A stretch of DNA of 9,322 nucleotides, from assembly GCA_022745215.1 (NCBI GenBank), contig JAIIWC010000063.1, positions 1-9,322 on the forward strand. The letters are read 5' to 3'. Position numbers and translations under genes: made by a program. The notes beneath the pieces were generated by a model that was not told where the DNA came from, did not search any database, and worked only from the letters and a program-made list of their open reading frames with translations. This document shows, in pieces, positions 5,633 to 9,322 of the stretch (position 1 is the stretch's first letter; each line of letters opens with the position of its first letter). Source of the stretch: Collinsella sp. (GTDB lineage Bacteria; Actinomycetota; Coriobacteriia; Coriobacteriales; Coriobacteriaceae).

Positions 5633-6334
5633 ATGGCCTATATCGAATTCAAAGACGTCATCAAGGCATACGGCGAGGGCGATGCCCGCATCCACGCGCT
5701 CGACGGCGCGAGCTTTACGGTCGAGCGCGGCGAGCTCGCCATCATTTTGGGTGCTTCGGGTGCCGGCAAGACCACGGCCCTCAACATTCTGGGCGGCATG
5801 GACACGGCGACCTCCGGCACTGTGACGGTGGGCGGGCGCGACGTGAGCTCCGCCAACGAGGCGCAGCTCGTGGAGTACCGCCGCGCCGACGTCGGCTTTG
5901 TCTTCCAGTTCTACAATCTGGTTCCCAACCTGACGGCACTCGAAAACGTTGAGCTCGCGGCACAGATCTGCCCTGATTCGCTCGATGCTGAGCAAACGCT
6001 TCGTCAGGTTGGCCTGGGCGAGCGCCTGGGCAACTTTCCGGCGCAGCTTTCGGGCGGCGAGCAGCAGCGCGTATCCATCGCCCGCGCGCTGGCCAAGAAC
6101 CCCAAGCTGCTTTTGTGCGATGAGCCTACGGGTGCACTCGACTACAAAACCGGCAAGCAGATCTTGCAGCTGCTACAGGACACTTGCCGCAAGCAGGGCA
6201 TTACGGTCATTATCATCACCCACAACTCTGCGCTGGCGCCCATGGCCGATCGCCTGATTCGCTTTAAGAGCGGTCGCGTAGAGAGCGAGACAGTCCAGCA
6301 AAATCCCGTGCCGATCGAGACGATCGAGTGGTAG
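5633..6334 (+). CDS. ABC transporter ATP-binding protein (MacB/LolD/FtsE type)
   Basis: This is the nucleotide-binding subunit of the exporter whose permease follows directly: 233 residues, usual for the family. Visible motifs are Walker A GASGAGKT (40-47, K46), Q-loop Q92 (VFQFYN), signature LSGGEQQ (139-145), Walker B LLLCDEP (159-165, catalytic E164), D-loop GALD (167-170) and H-loop H197. The pattern HALDGASFTVERGE and the LVPNLTALENVELA block are typical of ATPases that work with FtsX-type permeases. ATG 5633 has only a weak GGGA site (5621-5624) upstream. Its end overlaps the permease frame by seven bases if the permease starts at GTG 6328, so the pair is translationally coupled. The substrate is unknown. 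Confidence 0.95.
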   Translation: MAYIEFKDVIKAYGEGDARIHALDGASFTVERGELAIILGASGAGKTTALNILGGMDTATSGTVTVGGRDVSSANEAQLVEYRRADVGFVFQFYNLVPNLTALENVELAAQICPDSLDAEQTLRQVGLGERLGNFPAQLSGGEQQRVSIARALAKNPKLLLCDEPTGALDYKTGKQILQLLQDTCRKQGITVIIITHNSALAPMADRLIRFKSGRVESETVQQNPVPIETIEW

Positions 6335-9105
6335 CGCCCATGGACCAAGACCGCCAAAACAGCCAACGCCGCGATGCACAGAACACGGAGCGCGAGCAGG
6401 ATTTTACGACCTACCGCACCGCCCAAAGCTCAAACGATATGGTGCCGACGGTTTTTCGCCGTGGCATCTACCGCACAATCCGAGGCAGTCTTAAGCGCTT
6501 CTTATCCATCGTGGTCATCACCGCGCTCGGTGTGAGCGTGATGTGCGGCCTTAAGGCGGGCTGCGAGGACTTGTGCGATTCGGTTGACGCTTACTTTGAC
6601 CAGCAGAATGTTTATGACATCAACGTGCAGTCGACCTATGGTCTGACCGATGACGATCTTGCTGCGATCCAAGAGGTCGATGGCGTCGAGACGGCCGAGG
6701 GCATCTATACCGAGACCGCCTATACCGCCGTGGGTACGACGCGCGAGCGTGTCGTCGTACAGAGCCTCTCCAAAGAGAATATTGACCAACCGGTGCTAGT
6801 ACGCGGCGAGCTGCCCGAGACTTCGGGCGAAGTGGCAGTGACCTCACGTTTTTTGAAGGCTTCGGGCAAGAAAATCGGCGATACGGTGAGCTTTGCCGCC
6901 AACGATGCGAGCTCGTCGAACCAAAGTGCCAAGGATCAATTTGCCGCGGGCGACTACACCATTACGGCTGAGGTCCTCGATCCCACTGATGTGAGCTCCG
7001 ACTCGACAGTCAACGCCTTTCGCGCTGCTTCGACTGCGGACTACAAGTTCTACGTGAGCGAGGATGCCGCGACATCTTCTTCCTACTCCGCTGTCCACGT
7101 GGTCGTCGAGGGAGCCAAGAGCCTCAACTCCTATTCGGATGCCTACTCGGCAAAGATCAATGAGGTCAAGGGCAATATCGAGAAGATCCGCGAGGAGCGT
7201 GAGAAGGCGCGCGCTCAGGAGCTGACGGTCGACACACCGGCGAGCTTGGACGCGGCTGAGCGTCAGGCGAATATGGTCTTTGGGATCGAGCAGGACAACA
7301 TCAATCGCATGGCCGAGGGCAGCGACGAGCGTGCGCAGGCGCAAGCCGACCTGGACCAGCGCCGTGCCGCCGCCGACCAGCAGTTTGCCGATGCCCGCGC
7401 CGAGCTCTCTGACCTGGGCGAATGCACCTGGTACATCCAGGACCGCGGCAATATCGCAAGCTACTCGAGCGTCGAGAGCGATAGTTCTTCGATCGAGGCC
7501 ATCGCCACGGTGTTCCCGTTCATCTTCTTTATCGTCGCCGTGCTTATCAGCCTCACCACCGCCACCCGCATGGTCGAGGAGGAGCGCACGCTTATTGGCC
7601 TGTACAAGGCGCTCGGCTATTCACGCGGGCGTATTCTGTCCAAATATGTGGACTACTCGCTGTGGGCGTGTCTGATCGGTGGCGTGCTCGGCAACATCAT
7701 CGGATTTGTGGGTCTGCCGCTGTTCTTGTTTACGGTGTTCGACGACATGTACTCGCTGCCCCAGATGTTGCTTTCGTACGACATCGTGTCCTCAATCGTC
7801 TCGATGGCGCTGTTTGCCGTGGGCGTGGTGGGAGCCACGATTATCGCCTGCCGCCACGAGATGGCCGAGACCCCTGCCTCGCTCATGCGCCCCAAGGCTC
7901 CGCGCGCCGGCTCGCGCATTCTGCTCGAGCGCATCGGCTTTATCTGGCACCGCATGGGCTTTTTGAACAAGGTCGCTGCACGCAACCTGTTCCGCTACAA
8001 AAAGCGCGCCTTTATGACCATCTTTGGCATTGCGGGCTGCACGGCGCTTGTGATTTGCGGTATGGGCATCCGTGATACGTCGGTCGCGCTGTCGCCCAAG
8101 CAGTACGGCCACATCACACGCTACGATTTGCTGGCGGTCGCCAATCCCGATGATTTTTCGCAGACGTGCGCGGCGTTGGATGAGCGCAGTGCAGCCAAGG
8201 ATTCCAACGTGACCGTGACTTCGACGCTGCCGATTATGACAGACAACGTCACCTTTACATTTGGCGGTAAGAGCGAGACCGTGCAGCTCATCGTGATTCC
8301 CGACGACCGCACGGGTGACTTGGGCGATTACGTGCGCCTGGAGGATGAGTCCAAAGAACCGCTCGCCCTGCGTGACGGGGATGTGTATTTGAGCAAGAGC
8401 TCTCAGCTGGTGCTGGGGATCAAGCCGGGAGACACGGCGCAGGTCCAGGATTCGTCGCTCAACGTCGCCAAGGTCAAGGTCAGCGACATCTCGCTCAACT
8501 ATCTGGGTAACACGCTTTACATGACGCAGGGCACCTATGAGCGCGCGTTCGGTCGAAGTGCGCGCCTTAACGGCGTCTTTGTGCTGCTTAAGGGTTCGTC
8601 GGCTGACCAGATTGCGTTTAGCAAGAAGCTTAAGAGTGACGGTTGGCTCACAATTTCGAGTACGTCCGAGCATTGGGAGAATTATGAGGCCAACTTCACC
8701 ATCATCAACTCGGTCGTGGTGCTTGTGACCTTTATGGCGGCGTGCCTGTCGTTTGTGGTGGTGTTTACGCTGTCTAATACGAATATTTCGGAGCGCGAAC
8801 GCGAGCTGGCGACCATCAAGGTGCTGGGCTTCCGCCGTGGCGAGGTGCATCACTACGTCAACAAGGAGACGTTGATTCTTACGGCGATCGGAGCCGCGCT
8901 GGGCGTACCGCTGGGCGGTGCGCTGGCCGAGAGCTTTACGTACATCTTGCAGATGCCGTCATTGTACTTTGACGTTGAGGTCGAGCCGCTGAGCTACGTG
9001 CTGTCCGTTCTGCTGGCCTTTGCCTTTACGTTTATCGTCAACCTCGCTACCAATCGCACCCTCAATAAGATCGACATGGTCGGCGCCCTCAAGAGCGCCG
9101 AGTAA
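6328..9105 (+). CDS. FtsX-type ABC transporter permease with extracellular coiled-coil insertion
   Basis: This large permease (925 residues from GTG 6328, or 921 from ATG 6340) works with the ATPase encoded just before it. Membrane segments are estimated at about 57-75, 393-412, 443-470, 486-508, 561-581, 791-816, 847-867 and 886-908, giving two FtsX modules of four helices each. Each module carries a related cytoplasmic coupling stretch, EEERTLIGLYKALGYSRGRI (417-436) and ERERELATIKVLGFRRGEV (822-840). The first extracellular domain (about 76-390) contains a Glu/Arg/Ala/Gln-rich predicted coiled coil (about 270-364); the second (about 582-790) does not. The N-terminal 40 residues are hydrophilic and cytoplasmic. 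Such systems export peptides or lipoproteins, or act as mechanotransmitters at the envelope; the cargo here cannot be told. A strong terminator follows, and a small AACCTG/CAGGTT hairpin (9104-9125) sits right at the stop codon. Confidence 0.93.
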   Translation: MVAPMDQDRQNSQRRDAQNTEREQDFTTYRTAQSSNDMVPTVFRRGIYRTIRGSLKRFLSIVVITALGVSVMCGLKAGCEDLCDSVDAYFDQQNVYDINVQSTYGLTDDDLAAIQEVDGVETAEGIYTETAYTAVGTTRERVVVQSLSKENIDQPVLVRGELPETSGEVAVTSRFLKASGKKIGDTVSFAANDASSSNQSAKDQFAAGDYTITAEVLDPTDVSSDSTVNAFRAASTADYKFYVSEDAATSSSYSAVHVVVEGAKSLNSYSDAYSAKINEVKGNIEKIREEREKARAQELTVDTPASLDAAERQANMVFGIEQDNINRMAEGSDERAQAQADLDQRRAAADQQFADARAELSDLGECTWYIQDRGNIASYSSVESDSSSIEAIATVFPFIFFIVAVLISLTTATRMVEEERTLIGLYKALGYSRGRILSKYVDYSLWACLIGGVLGNIIGFVGLPLFLFTVFDDMYSLPQMLLSYDIVSSIVSMALFAVGVVGATIIACRHEMAETPASLMRPKAPRAGSRILLERIGFIWHRMGFLNKVAARNLFRYKKRAFMTIFGIAGCTALVICGMGIRDTSVALSPKQYGHITRYDLLAVANPDDFSQTCAALDERSAAKDSNVTVTSTLPIMTDNVTFTFGGKSETVQLIVIPDDRTGDLGDYVRLEDESKEPLALRDGDVYLSKSSQLVLGIKPGDTAQVQDSSLNVAKVKVSDISLNYLGNTLYMTQGTYERAFGRSARLNGVFVLLKGSSADQIAFSKKLKSDGWLTISSTSEHWENYEANFTIINSVVVLVTFMAACLSFVVVFTLSNTNISERERELATIKVLGFRRGEVHHYVNKETLILTAIGAALGVPLGGALAESFTYILQMPSLYFDVEVEPLSYVLSVLLAFAFTFIVNLATNRTLNKIDMVGALKSAE

Positions 9106-9167
9106 CCTGTTCCGGGATTCAGGTTCTAGCGAGCTGCTAGCGCACCTACAGTCGCTGTTTTGCATAA

Positions 9168-9210
9168 ACCGCCCCGCCGAATGAATACTTTGGCGGGGCG
9201 GTCGCCTTTT
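9168..9210 (+). terminator. Strong intrinsic terminator after the ABC exporter operon
   Basis: ACCGCCCCGCC (9168-9178) pairs perfectly with GGCGGGGCGGT (9192-9202): 11 base pairs, nearly all GC, with a 13-base loop whose ends can add two more pairs. TTTT follows at 9207-9210. It ends the ABC exporter transcript. It could also stop the minus-strand gene that appears to end at 9286. Confidence 0.88.
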
Positions 9211-9285
9211 GCCTGCAGGTACCCCGGTCGCGCGCGCAGACGTGGTGTAAGAGCGTCCTGAGGTCCGTCGCTGCAAGTCCCGATG

Positions 9286-9322
9286 TTACTCCTTCTTGAG
9301 ACCGCGCTTCTCGACTATCTCG
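9286..9322 (-). CDS. C-terminal end of an unidentified protein (partial, runs off the window)
   Basis: Read on the minus strand, the last 37 bases encode EIVEKRGLKKE followed by TAA (9288-9286). The charged helical peptide, the codon choice and the position facing a strong terminator are what one expects of a gene end. Only eleven residues are visible, so no family can be assigned and the frame could be chance. The 9211-9285 stretch between it and the terminator shows no gene. Confidence 0.45.
   Translation of the reverse strand, partial: EIVEKRGLKKE

Noticed and set aside
5519..5995. Minus-strand open frame covering repeat copy 2 and the start of the ABC ATPase
   Set aside because: Most of it lies opposite the ATPase gene, and its remaining residues are just the translated palindromic repeat.
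7792..8853. Long minus-strand open frame opposite the FtsX permease
   Set aside because: The permease's membrane helices and duplicated coupling motifs are in the plus strand; the opposite frame is Arg/His-rich with no motifs.

Overview
The window reads as chromosomal DNA of a high-GC Gram-positive bacterium. Codon use, the GTG starts, the AGGAGG-type ribosome sites, and the mix of FtsX-type exporter, HAMP-less sensor kinase and short palindromic repeats suggest Coriobacteriia, most likely a gut Collinsella-like organism. That placement is inference from style; no rRNA or other marker gene is present.

Layout. Bases 1-237 hold a degenerate GC-rich tandem repeat and the probable promoter of a methylated-DNA-protein cysteine methyltransferase (238-816, +). 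After a 228-base gap with a phased direct repeat and a -10 element come an OmpR-family response regulator (1045-1728, +) and its sensor histidine kinase (1731-3092, +). A 209-base convergent gap (3093-3301) is filled with palindromic repeats. Two minus-strand genes follow: a CLC-family anion transporter with features of the fluoride-exporting CLC-F branch (3302-4552), and a GyrI-like small-molecule-binding protein (4723-5361). A second, inverted copy of the palindromic repeat lies at 5531-5583. An ABC exporter pair then runs to 9105: a MacB/LolD-type ATPase (5633-6334) and a 925-residue FtsX-type permease (6328-9105). A strong terminator (9168-9210) and the likely C-terminal end of a minus-strand gene (9286-9322) close the window.

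How the genes may work together. Several products look like stress defence: direct reversal of O6-alkylguanine, a GyrI-like protein whose relatives hydrolyse DNA-alkylating cyclopropanoids, a probable fluoride exporter, and an FtsX-type exporter. The most telling regulatory signal is a perfect 14-base palindrome matching the Gram-positive/actinobacterial LexA box, placed at the promoter of the GyrI-like gene. The phased repeat in front of the response regulator suggests autoregulation of the two-component system. Its stimulus and targets cannot be read from the sequence.

The two minus-strand genes sit exactly between the inverted copies of a 53-base repeat (49/53 identical), while all other full genes run the opposite way. 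This suggests a rearranged or inserted segment. No clear mobile-element transposase, CRISPR array, tRNA or rRNA was seen.
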